A stretch of DNA of 16,140 nucleotides, from contig QAMT01000016.1 in assembly GCA_003150755.1 (NCBI GenBank), positions 1-16,140 of the forward strand. Reading direction: 5' to 3'. This stretch comes from Phascolarctobacterium sp. (GTDB lineage Bacteria; Bacillota; Negativicutes; Acidaminococcales; Acidaminococcaceae). The notes below the pieces were generated by a model. That model saw nothing but the letters and a program-made list of their open reading frames with translations, had not been told where the DNA came from and did not search any database. The translations under genes and the position numbers were made by a program. Position 1 is the first letter of the stretch; every line of letters begins with the position of its first letter. Shown here piece by piece: positions 1 to 6,133 of the stretch.

Positions 1-134
1 TGTGTCATATTCTGCTGCACTCTTGCATCAATCATCGCCTGGATAATATCATATTCCGGTTGCAGTGCATCATATTCTGCCTTTACCTCCGGATTCTGCA
101 ATGCTCTTTTTTTATAATCTTTATAGCTACTCAT
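1..134 (-). CDS. XRE-family antitoxin (HigA-like), N-terminal part, truncated by window edge
   Basis: The reading frame begins MSSYKDYKKRAL and runs off the window after about 44 codons, so the helix-turn-helix domain itself is not visible. The visible part is a charged helical leader (KAEYDALQPEYDIIQAMIDARVQQ) of the kind that precedes the HTH in HigA-type antitoxins, which bind and neutralise the partner toxin and repress the shared promoter. I chose the ATG at 132-134 because GGAGG lies 7 nt upstream; an ATG at 138-140 is also in frame but sits almost on top of the Shine-Dalgarno. The gene overlaps the 3' end of the toxin gene by 8 nt, which implies translational coupling in a toxin-first operon. 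The antitoxin role is inferred mainly from this position. Confidence 0.75.
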   Translation of the reverse strand, partial: MSSYKDYKKRALQNPEVKAEYDALQPEYDIIQAMIDARVQQNMT

Positions 135-477
135 TGCCATACCTCCGTTCATAATCTGCTTTATACTTCTTTGCCAGTTCTTTTTCTGCCTTTGGTGTCT
201 TCTGCGATTTTTTTATAAATCCATTGGTCAGTACCGCCTTCTTGCCTACGATAAAGAAATACAATACTCTTGTAATATCTGATCCCTGCTTGGCACGAAG
301 CTCAAATATCCCATTCTCCAATGGTTTTGAATATGGCTCACGAAGCAATGGTCCGTTCATTTCCAGTAAATCAATTGTCCGCAATGTTTTTGCCAGCAAC
401 TTAGGCTCCAGGGAATCTAATAGTTCCTGCACAGGGCATCTTTCATCTTCTGTATCATATAAAATGATCTCGTACAT
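127..477 (-). CDS. HigB/RelE-type toxin, phage Gp49-like family
   Basis: This 116-aa protein has the layout of the Gp49-like/HigB group of RelE-fold toxins: an N-terminal strand (YEIILYD), two helices (about residues 13-40), then a beta-rich core with GIFELRAKQGSDITRVLYFF (about 55-75) and NGFIKKSQKTPKAEKELA (about 85-102). Family members are ribosome-dependent mRNA endonucleases that cleave mRNA during translation. Length is typical for the family. AAGGAG lies 7 nt before the ATG. The antitoxin gene follows and overlaps by 8 nt. The basic residues of the C-terminal half (K89, K90, K93, R112) fit an RNA-binding surface, but I cannot assign catalytic residues from sequence alone. The gene appears complete. 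Confidence 0.85.
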   Translation of the reverse strand: MYEIILYDTEDERCPVQELLDSLEPKLLAKTLRTIDLLEMNGPLLREPYSKPLENGIFELRAKQGSDITRVLYFFIVGKKAVLTNGFIKKSQKTPKAEKELAKKYKADYERRYGNE

Positions 478-500
478 TAGTATGCTCCTTCTTCTTTGTA

Positions 501-533
501 ATTATAATATGTCGTATTCAACATGTTTGTCAA
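501..533 (-). promoter_or_regulatory. Promoter of the toxin-antitoxin operon with a candidate operator
   Basis: On the minus strand a consensus -35 TTGACA (528-533) is separated by 18 nt from TATTAT (504-509), which overlaps a TATAAT (501-506). The perfect 8-bp palindrome AACATGTT (520-527) lies in the spacer next to the -35 box. This is where an autoregulating HigA-like antitoxin could bind. The promoter is seen in sequence; the operator role is inferred. Confidence 0.6.
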
Positions 534-608
534 GATGATTCCAAACACTTTTTCATATATGTTAACTTCCAGTATTTTTACGGCTCGATTTAAAGATATA
601 CCGATTTA

Positions 609-1205
609 TTAATCAAATGGTAACTCCTCCATACTCTTTTTGATTTCGTGCTCTTGTACCACATATTTATGTCCAATATCCTCTACAAAATCTCGATACC
701 GCAATATGCTATTGTCTTTAAAATATGCAAGCGTCCGATTCCTTTCTGTTATTCTGTCATCTTTTAATGCAATCATTGTCTGATAGCTGCTCCATCGGTA
801 ATCCTCTGGTTTTACCACTATTCTGGCTTTCACCGGGTTCAGATGAATATACCTGCTTGTCTGTAAGAAATAAGAATCTTCCTTCACAAGACATGACTTA
901 TATCTGCTTTCAAACAAATGTCCTCGATACTGGTACTTGTGATTAAAATACATTGCATATCTCTCAGACAAACACTTCATGAACCTTCCAATCTCATCTT
1001 CACTAGTTTCCAGTAGAAGATGTATATGATTCGTCATCATACAATATGCATGTGTCTTACATTGATACTTATCTAATGCCACCTTCAATATTTCTAAAAA
1101 CATCTGATAATCTGCTTCATCTGAAAAAATCTCTGTTCTCCTTACTCCTCGGTGCATCAAATGATAGATTGCACCCGGATACCATTCTCTTAATTTTCTT
1201 GCTAT
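609..1205 (-). CDS. REP-associated tyrosine transposase (RAYT, Y1/IS200-like), apparent ATA start
   Basis: This is a Y1 HUH single-strand DNA transposase of the RAYT type. The HUH pair is in NHIHLLL (H60, H62 counting from the ATA), followed by GHLFESRYKSCLV and the Tyr motif RYIHLNPVKA (Y119 as likely nucleophile). The WSSY motif follows at about 137. Such enzymes cut and join hairpin-forming REP sequences, and two candidate repeats are present (1649-1677, 8187-8215). The family N-terminus (xARKLREWYPGAIYHLMHRG) is intact in frame, but its initiation codon is ATA (1203-1205), 8 nt after AGGAGA (1213-1218). The first conventional start is the TTG at 1158-1160, which has no Shine-Dalgarno and would delete 15 residues of the first beta strand region. 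Full length is about 198 aa. It may be weakly expressed from ATA or be a recently silenced gene. Confidence 0.85.
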   Translation of the reverse strand: MARKLREWYPGAIYHLMHRGVRRTEIFSDEADYQMFLEILKVALDKYQCKTHAYCMMTNHIHLLLETSEDEIGRFMKCLSERYAMYFNHKYQYRGHLFESRYKSCLVKEDSYFLQTSRYIHLNPVKARIVVKPEDYRWSSYQTMIALKDDRITERNRTLAYFKDNSILRYRDFVEDIGHKYVVQEHEIKKSMEELPFD

Positions 1206-1221
1206 TTTCGAATCTCCTTTT

Positions 1222-1234
1222 ATGATATTATCAT
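1222..1234. promoter_or_regulatory. Near-palindrome ATGATA-T-TATCAT before the transposase gene
   Basis: Six-base arms, ATGATA and TATCAT, flank one central T. It shares ATGATA/TATCAT half-site character with the larger palindrome over the XRE promoter and lies just upstream of the transposase Shine-Dalgarno. It could be a second operator for the XRE protein. Similarity is clear; function is speculative. Confidence 0.35.
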
Positions 1235-1250
1235 TTATGATTATCTTTAA

Positions 1251-1276
1251 AGTAATGCGTCCACATTCGCATTACT
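1251..1276 (-). terminator. Hairpin after the XRE gene (terminator or attenuator)
   Basis: A 9-bp perfect stem, AGTAATGCG paired with CGCATTACT, surrounds an 8-nt loop and overlaps the XRE stop codon. The run that follows on the minus strand is only ACTTTAAAG, so termination would be partial. It could reduce read-through from the regulator into the transposase gene. Confidence 0.45.
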
Positions 1277-1574
1277 CTTTATCACTTATACTTACTTCTA
1301 TGTGTTTTCCCAATGCATTCGCATATTTTTCCAGCATCAACAATGTCGGGATTCTTGTCCCTCCCTCAAACCTTGCTATATTCGATGTTCTCACACCGGT
1401 TATATCCGATAATTCCTGCTGCGTTAGTTTCTGTCTCTTTCTTTCCTCCACCAATTGTCGTATCACTTCGGAAGAATCCTGCTGCACTGCTGATTGAATC
1501 ATATCCGCATATGCCAGCAACCTTTTCTCTCTTTTTTCCTTTTCATTCTGATATTCTTCTCTGTTCTCTTTCAT
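1272..1574 (-). CDS. XRE-family helix-turn-helix transcriptional regulator
   Basis: This 100-aa protein has a very charged N-terminal helix (residues 1-25) and one Cro/C1-type HTH domain at about 37-92. TQQELSDITGVRTSNIARFEGGTRIPTL is the classic XRE recognition stretch, broken as TQQELSDITG / VRTSNIARFE. C-terminal HTH placement after a long leader is typical of HigA2/MqsA-like antitoxins, yet no toxin gene is adjacent on either side, so it is either an orphan antitoxin or a stand-alone repressor. AGGA lies about 10 nt before the ATG. It sits directly upstream of the RAYT gene (66-nt gap containing a hairpin), so it may control that gene. Its promoter is covered by a perfect palindrome, which implies autorepression. 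Confidence 0.85.
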   Translation of the reverse strand: MKENREEYQNEKEKREKRLLAYADMIQSAVQQDSSEVIRQLVEERKRQKLTQQELSDITGVRTSNIARFEGGTRIPTLLMLEKYANALGKHIEVSISDKE

Positions 1575-1605
1575 CCGATCCGCTTCCTACTATCAGTTTT
1601 ATCGG

Positions 1606-1634
1606 ATTATATCATTAATGATATAAAGTTGCAA
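1606..1634 (-). promoter_or_regulatory. Promoter of the XRE gene with overlapping 18-bp palindromic operator
   Basis: On the minus strand TTGCAA (1629-1634) and TATAAT (1606-1611) are spaced by exactly 17 nt. The perfect palindrome TATATCATTAATGATATA (1608-1625) fills most of the spacer and overlaps the -10 box. A dimeric repressor here would block RNA polymerase. The adjacent XRE protein is the obvious candidate ligand (inference). Confidence 0.7.
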
Positions 1635-1648
1635 TACCTTTTAACAAC

Positions 1649-1677
1649 TTAAGATTTTCTTAATGGGGTCTGACCCC
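1649..1677. repeat. REP-like double hairpin, copy A
   Basis: Two adjacent inverted repeats are present: TTAAGA-TTT-TCTTAA (1649-1663) and GGGGTC-T-GACCCC (1665-1677). The same pair in the same orientation recurs at 8187-8215. Copy A lies 18 nt past the stop of the 733-aa gene and 445 nt from the RAYT start. Short GC palindromes in intergenic DNA near a RAYT are what REP elements look like, so it is a likely substrate of that enzyme. As RNA it could also act as a 3' hairpin for the 733-aa gene, though no strong T-tract follows. Confidence 0.65.
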
Positions 1678-1695
1678 TTCAGTCTTTATCCGTTT

Positions 1696-3897
1696 CTACT
1701 TTGTCTCCAATCCGCACTTATATTTCACGCAAAGAGAAAAATAATTCCTCCACACTGGATTCAACACTTCATATTCCTCTCTTATGATATCCTGACACAC
1801 TCTCATCATATTTTGTGCATAAACTTCCTTATACTCATCCCCCATTGACTCAACCAACGTCAAACAATCAATCCATTTACACATAAAATCTTCTTTTAAT
1901 TCTTGATTTTCCAATTTACTGTATTCATCAATAATATAACGCAGACATTTTTCAGTCATTGTAATCTCAAATCTGTATTTAATCATTTGTTCTATACAAT
2001 CTAGTAATACATAAACATCCATCTTAAGAGCAACTAAAAAATTTAGTATTCCCGTTCCAGAAATATTTAATTTTATCTCCTGTATTATTAATGACTGTAT
2101 CGTTACTTCTCCGGTAACTATAACGGCTTTCTTTCCCTGAGCCAGTGCTAACGCGTCATAATCAGAAATTCCAAATACATCTAACCAGTCCCGTTCTTCA
2201 TCCTGCACGTCACAAAACTCTCGATTATTGCTCCAAGTATTTAACTGACTCACAAAATTTTTTAAGGCTGCTGCCTCCCCAAGGATCTGCACTTTTTCAC
2301 TTTCAGATACTACATTCATGTAAAGACGTTTTTCTCTCACACCAAGGCTGGATACATGTTCCTTATCATTTTCATTAATTATGTCTGTACACATAGTTAA
2401 TATCGTATTTCTCATTGATTCTGGAACAAATACCTGTCTTTCTTTTAAGAATTCCGGCTTAACTCCAATCATATACAACATAATCACAGCTGCAAAAGAC
2501 AATACAAACTGTTGTCCTCGAATTAAGTCCTCATCATAACGCTCTCTTACAATAATATCTTCACTTTGTACTAAGGTCATAATTAACTGAACCGTATTGA
2601 CTCGTACAGTTTTCTGAAGTATCGCAAATGGTAATGGAAAACTGGAAAAATCTTTATAATTATCTAACCAATTAAATTCCTTTTCATCTCCAGGAATGTA
2701 TTTCATAAGTTCTCTGCTGAAATTTTCTACATCTAATTTTCCATCCCTAGTTTCGATAGATATTGTTTTTACTGCATTTGCTTTCACCAATTTTTCTAAA
2801 CATAGCCTAATTAAGTAACCATCCACAGGCATTATCTCTGATATATGATATTCTCTTCCTTCTATCATAACAAGATCGCCTGTTTTCTTTCTCAAAAGTC
2901 CTATTGTAATTGCTTGATCTCGGTATATGTGTGTTGCTCCCTGCCATATATATGGTACATCTGGCAATATGTTTTCTTCATATATGCAATATATTAATTT
3001 TTCTCCATCCACCCCCTGTAACACAACTGCAGTATCATTTTCAATTCCATCTATTTTTCTTTCTGTACTATCCGAATCACTTATCTGAAGCATAAGATAA
3101 TTTCCAAATATTCCAATCTCATTATCTTTGTTTCTCAGCAACGCCTTTAACATTAATTTCTTTGCTTCTGCTTTTTTATTTTCCCTGCTATAAATACCCG
3201 CAACAAGTGTCAATAATCTTGCTGTTCCAATTTTTATTGCCGCGTCTATTACCTTTTGTGGTACATTTCTTTGTAAATTTAATGACAAAACAATAGTAGC
3301 ATCTACTACAAACAAATCGTTCTGAAAATTATCAAATATGTTTAATAATATATCTAATGCCGTTACTGCCTGATTATCTTCCATCAAAAGTTTAGCTTTT
3401 AATCTCAATATGTCTGGTGATACTTGTCCTAATGCTTCTTTTTTCTCTACTATTTGCATTGCTTCTTTATAATATTGACAATCAATCAATACTTTTGCAA
3501 AATCAACTTCTGCTTCCGGATCAAGCCATTCTAACTGTCCATCCTTCCATTTTTCAAATAATTCCGGAAGCATTTTTCGCTCTGTCTCATGAACTTTGAA
3601 AATTTCTAACCAATACTCTACATAATCCTTGTAAACCGATTGATATTTCTTCCATTCCGTAATTGCCGCTTCCTTACCATCACATACCCGAATTGATTGA
3701 ACATATAATAAAAACAGATATATATCCTTCTCCAGAATACCATTATGACTCTCAATAGATTCTTTTACCTGATTCCAATTATTACATTTTTTTCTCAGTA
3801 AATTACAATATAACCAATACGTTCCCGCTCTTTCACAAAATTCCACAACTGCTTCCTCATCTATGCAACCCAAATCTATCTTATACTGAATCATCAT
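1696..3897 (-). CDS. 733-aa TPR / GreA-B-C-like / PIN-like protein
   Basis: No enzyme name can be given with certainty. Residues about 20-270 are helical repeats of TPR type (for example 130-180 and 225-260). Residues about 288-355 look like the C-terminal domain of GreA/GreB transcript-cleavage factors: VVLQGVDGEKLIYCIYEE, then ITIGLLRKKTGDLVMIEG and YHISEI, matching the family's ALIGKKVGDxV...YxIxEI pattern. Residues about 460-620 resemble a PIN nuclease fold: VLSFAAVIMLYMIG at the first strand, VPES at 491-494, DYDALALAQGKKAVIVTGE at 579-597. The usual first PIN aspartate is not where expected (Ser467) and the VTDD-type motif reads VTGE, so catalysis is doubtful. I recall TPR-GreAB-C-PIN proteins being described beside CoCoNuT-type restriction systems. 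It follows the 432-aa gene after 43 nt, so the two probably form one operon. The start is not well supported: AAGGA lies about 17 nt upstream. Confidence 0.6.
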   Translation of the reverse strand: MMIQYKIDLGCIDEEAVVEFCERAGTYWLYCNLLRKKCNNWNQVKESIESHNGILEKDIYLFLLYVQSIRVCDGKEAAITEWKKYQSVYKDYVEYWLEIFKVHETERKMLPELFEKWKDGQLEWLDPEAEVDFAKVLIDCQYYKEAMQIVEKKEALGQVSPDILRLKAKLLMEDNQAVTALDILLNIFDNFQNDLFVVDATIVLSLNLQRNVPQKVIDAAIKIGTARLLTLVAGIYSRENKKAEAKKLMLKALLRNKDNEIGIFGNYLMLQISDSDSTERKIDGIENDTAVVLQGVDGEKLIYCIYEENILPDVPYIWQGATHIYRDQAITIGLLRKKTGDLVMIEGREYHISEIMPVDGYLIRLCLEKLVKANAVKTISIETRDGKLDVENFSRELMKYIPGDEKEFNWLDNYKDFSSFPLPFAILQKTVRVNTVQLIMTLVQSEDIIVRERYDEDLIRGQQFVLSFAAVIMLYMIGVKPEFLKERQVFVPESMRNTILTMCTDIINENDKEHVSSLGVREKRLYMNVVSESEKVQILGEAAALKNFVSQLNTWSNNREFCDVQDEERDWLDVFGISDYDALALAQGKKAVIVTGEVTIQSLIIQEIKLNISGTGILNFLVALKMDVYVLLDCIEQMIKYRFEITMTEKCLRYIIDEYSKLENQELKEDFMCKWIDCLTLVESMGDEYKEVYAQNMMRVCQDIIREEYEVLNPVWRNYFSLCVKYKCGLETK

Positions 3898-3940
3898 AGT
3901 TTCAATCGCAGAATCCTTCTTTATTACATCTGGAATTTAA

Positions 3941-5239
3941 TTAGAACAACTCTATATTTTTTTCTTCAAGAACCACTTGGTTTTTCAAAAAAGTTCTATA
4001 ATACAATAATTTTATCTTATTGTTGTTATGAGCAATTTTTTGCTTCATTCCAGACAAAATCTTTCCAATTTCTTTTACCCGTCCATCCTCTTTTACATTT
4101 TCTAATGAAATTGTATTAACAATAGTGTCCTGCTCTTTTTCTAATACATATATTTCCTCTATATAACTCAGATTATTTCCAAATAATTGCTGAATCAGCT
4201 CATGAATATTAATTATTGGTTTTTCTGCCAGCCACAATGCGCACACTCGATTAACAAGCCATTTTTCATTGCTATATTGTCCAGTAAGAGAAAACTCATA
4301 ATTATCCACATGATGTCTATTCTTCTTTTCAAGCTTCATGAACTTTTCTTTTTCATCTCTGGAAATAATTCCTGCAATCTCTTTCAGGTCAGAATTTTTA
4401 ATCAGTTTTTCTAATTGTGTCATTTTTTCTTTTTTATCAAACCAATATAAAATCAAAATCCTTGTTATATCATCTGAAATATAGTTGCTTTTAATTTTCT
4501 TCCATGCTTCCAAAGCCTCCATATCTAAACACTGATAATCAGAGAGTAACGATAATTTTATTTGCATTGCCATATCAATATCCGCATTTTTATTCCTCAA
4601 AAACGGAAGCAAATCATGAACTTGTTCTATATTCCCTTTCCTAATTTCCTGACTTAAAATATCATATACTTTCATAACCTCTTCTGGATTTTTAATTTGG
4701 GATGTATGTTCTATAATTTCTCTAATATTATTATTACTATATTCAAGCTGTCTCTTACTCTCGCTTTTTTGATTTTTTAATATAGAAGCTTTCAAATATT
4801 GCTCACTTACCGATAATCCACTGGTCAAATATTCCTCGTATTCTGTATATATTTTCACCAGCAATTCTCTGACAACTGATTCATCTATTACATTAATTTC
4901 CCTTTCATCATCATTGAAAAACACTTTCAATTGTCCAACTAAGCCATTTATAAGTTCTTCTTTTGTGGTAATGTCTCCATTCGACTGCAACAGATGTTCA
5001 TATATCTTTTCAATAGGTTTATAATACTTCAAAAAATCTTCAAACTTCCCAGAAGTTAAAATTGTTCCATCATTTTTCTTGATAAATTCTCTTAACCACT
5101 TCTTTATTTTCTTCTTAAATGACCAAAACTTTATGTTTTCTTTTATGGTCATCTTTCCGTCTGATACACTTTCAGTTATTAATCCAATCACTATATCCGA
5201 TATAGCTGTTACAATTGTGTCCTTCACTAATTTTATCAT
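3941..5239 (-). CDS. 432-aa helical protein with STAND/NACHT-type N-terminal adaptor-like region
   Basis: I do not recognise a named family. The N-terminus has a hydrophobic amphipathic helix (DTIVTAISDIVIGLI, residues 7-21), then a lysine-rich stretch and FEDFLKYYKPIEKIYEHLL (66-84), KEELINGLVGQL (93-104) and VVRELLVKIYTEYEEYL (122-138). This order is reminiscent of N-terminal domains that precede NACHT/STAND ATPase domains in bacterial defence proteins, but here no Walker motifs follow. Residues about 150-430 are alpha-helical and rich in Lys, Glu, Ile and Asn, possibly TPR-like repeats. The ATG has AAAAGGA immediately adjacent, an unfavourable spacing; a GTG four codons on is an alternative. 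The gene begins 7 nt after a truncated ATPase gene and precedes the 733-aa gene. Very AT-rich composition compared with the sugar genes suggests transfer. Confidence 0.6.
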   Translation of the reverse strand: MIKLVKDTIVTAISDIVIGLITESVSDGKMTIKENIKFWSFKKKIKKWLREFIKKNDGTILTSGKFEDFLKYYKPIEKIYEHLLQSNGDITTKEELINGLVGQLKVFFNDDEREINVIDESVVRELLVKIYTEYEEYLTSGLSVSEQYLKASILKNQKSESKRQLEYSNNNIREIIEHTSQIKNPEEVMKVYDILSQEIRKGNIEQVHDLLPFLRNKNADIDMAMQIKLSLLSDYQCLDMEALEAWKKIKSNYISDDITRILILYWFDKKEKMTQLEKLIKNSDLKEIAGIISRDEKEKFMKLEKKNRHHVDNYEFSLTGQYSNEKWLVNRVCALWLAEKPIINIHELIQQLFGNNLSYIEEIYVLEKEQDTIVNTISLENVKEDGRVKEIGKILSGMKQKIAHNNNKIKLLYYRTFLKNQVVLEEKNIELF

Positions 5240-5246
5240 TCCTTTT

Positions 5247-5543
5247 CTAAATTATCCTTCTATGATATGTATCAGCAATTCTGTCATCTCGGTTCATTCC
5301 TAATATATCCAATAATGTAGATTTTCCCATACCATTTTTTCCTAAAAACATAACTACATTATTTACATTTTTACCATAGTAATTTTTTATTGAATTTACA
5401 TTTTTCTCAACACTTAACCAATTATCTTTTATTGTAGCCATATAATTTGAAGAGAAATTGAATTCCTCATTTTCAAAAACCTCTTCATATTTTCTTATGT
5501 ATAAATATATAAGTTCCACTAAATCTTTCCTTTCATAAATCAT
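5247..5543 (-). pseudogene. Truncated P-loop ATPase, only N-terminus through Walker A
   Basis: This 98-aa frame contains a clean Walker A, GKNGMGKST (about residues 68-76), followed by LLDILGMNRDD, then stops. The arrangement (about 65 residues of N-terminal segment, FLGKNGMGKSTLLDILG) matches the start of AAA/ABC-type 'ATP-binding protein' genes that are normally several hundred residues long. Walker B, signature and sensor motifs are absent, and no continuation exists in another frame because the 432-aa gene starts 7 nt later. It is therefore a stump left by deletion or by insertion of the downstream pair, although a short peptide could still be made. The ATG has no clear Shine-Dalgarno, and an in-frame TGA lies immediately upstream. 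IS66 debris lies about 200 nt upstream, a plausible cause of the rearrangement. Confidence 0.7.
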
Positions 5544-5589
5544 TCAGTAATATAACAATGTATTTTGTGGCGCATATTTAATCCGTTTC

Positions 5590-5660
5590 AGCATAATATT
5601 TTCTTATCCGACTAATGAAATTATACAGCTTCCACCTTATCCAGTTTTGTATATTATGCT
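5590..5660. repeat. 10-bp inverted repeat in the gene-free stretch between IS66 debris and ATPase stump
   Basis: AGCATAATAT (5590-5599) is the exact reverse complement of ATATTATGCT (5651-5660), with 51 nt between. It lies in about 200 nt without a supported gene (5544-5743). It may belong to a degraded mobile element. Nothing else interpretable was seen in this stretch apart from the IS66-like end at 5708-5747. Confidence 0.4.
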
Positions 5661-5707
5661 TTAGTCTTTATATTCTGCTTTACACTATCATAAATCAACA
5701 CTCTCGC

Positions 5708-6047
5708 TGCAAATCTGTCATTACTGTACTCGCTATTGAGCGTTTACGAATTCTCTTTGACAGCAGGCGTTAAGGTATTCTCTAATGTGGTAAGGTATGC
5801 TTCTTCACGAAGAATTCGTTGCCAGTAAAAAAAGGATTTGTCCGAAATACCGTGCTCTCGACACCAGGTTGTTTTAGGCATTCCGCTAGCAAGACATTCT
5901 TTGATGATATTTGTCCATTGTTCACACCGGACTTTATGAGTTATTTTATCCATGAGATTATCCTCCCTCTAAAAAACCTTAGATTTTTTTAAGTAATTAT
6001 CTCATGAAAACTAGCAAAAATCGTGGTACCTACTATTCACCGTTTAC
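5708..6047 (-). mobile_element. IS66-family remnant: left end, truncated OrfA, and a second end-like sequence
   Basis: Read on the minus strand, the element starts at 6047 with GTAAACGGTGAATAGTAGG, the GTAA start usual for IS66 terminal repeats, and leads into OrfA. At 5747, exactly 300 bp further, GTAAACGCTCAATAGCGAGT appears in the same orientation; 17 of the first 22 positions match. The second copy abuts the point where OrfA breaks off, which suggests that a second IS66-type element inserted there or recombined, and was then itself deleted. No right-hand inverted repeat or 8-bp duplication pair was found. Confidence 0.6.
5744..5953 (-). pseudogene. IS66-family accessory protein OrfA (TnpA), C-terminally truncated
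   Basis: The 69-aa frame begins MDKITHKVRCEQWTNII and contains SGMPKTTWCREHGISDKSFFYWQRILRE, the helix-turn-helix of IS66 OrfA proteins (here split as SGMPKTTWCREHG / ISDKSFFYWQRILRE). These small proteins are needed for IS66 transposition with OrfB and the DDE transposase. Full-length relatives are around 110 aa or more, while this one ends at KENS followed directly by TAA in a sequence that looks like another IS66 end. OrfB and the transposase are missing, so the element cannot move. GGAGG lies 8 nt before the ATG, so the fragment may still be translated. Confidence 0.85.
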
Positions 6048-6059
6048 TTTCAATATACA

Positions 6060-6095
6060 AAAAGAGACCGAATTTTTTCAATTTCTGCCTCTTTT
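6060..6095 (-). terminator. Rho-independent terminator after the nucleotide-sugar operon
   Basis: On the minus strand AAAAGAG and CTCTTTT form a 7-bp outer stem, and the sequence continues as CTCTTTTTG, giving a T-tract. It lies about 40 nt past the dehydrogenase stop codon. The inner loop is A/T rich. Position and T-run support termination of the operon before the IS66 remnant. Confidence 0.65.
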
Positions 6096-6133
6096 CTCTT
6101 GCTCTACTCTTATTTTATCCCTGCACTCAATCT

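Noticed and set aside
1649..1677. Double hairpin as a simple rho-independent terminator of the 733-aa gene
   Set aside because: No T-tract follows on the minus strand and the same structure recurs inside an operon at 8187-8215, so a dispersed repeat explains it better.
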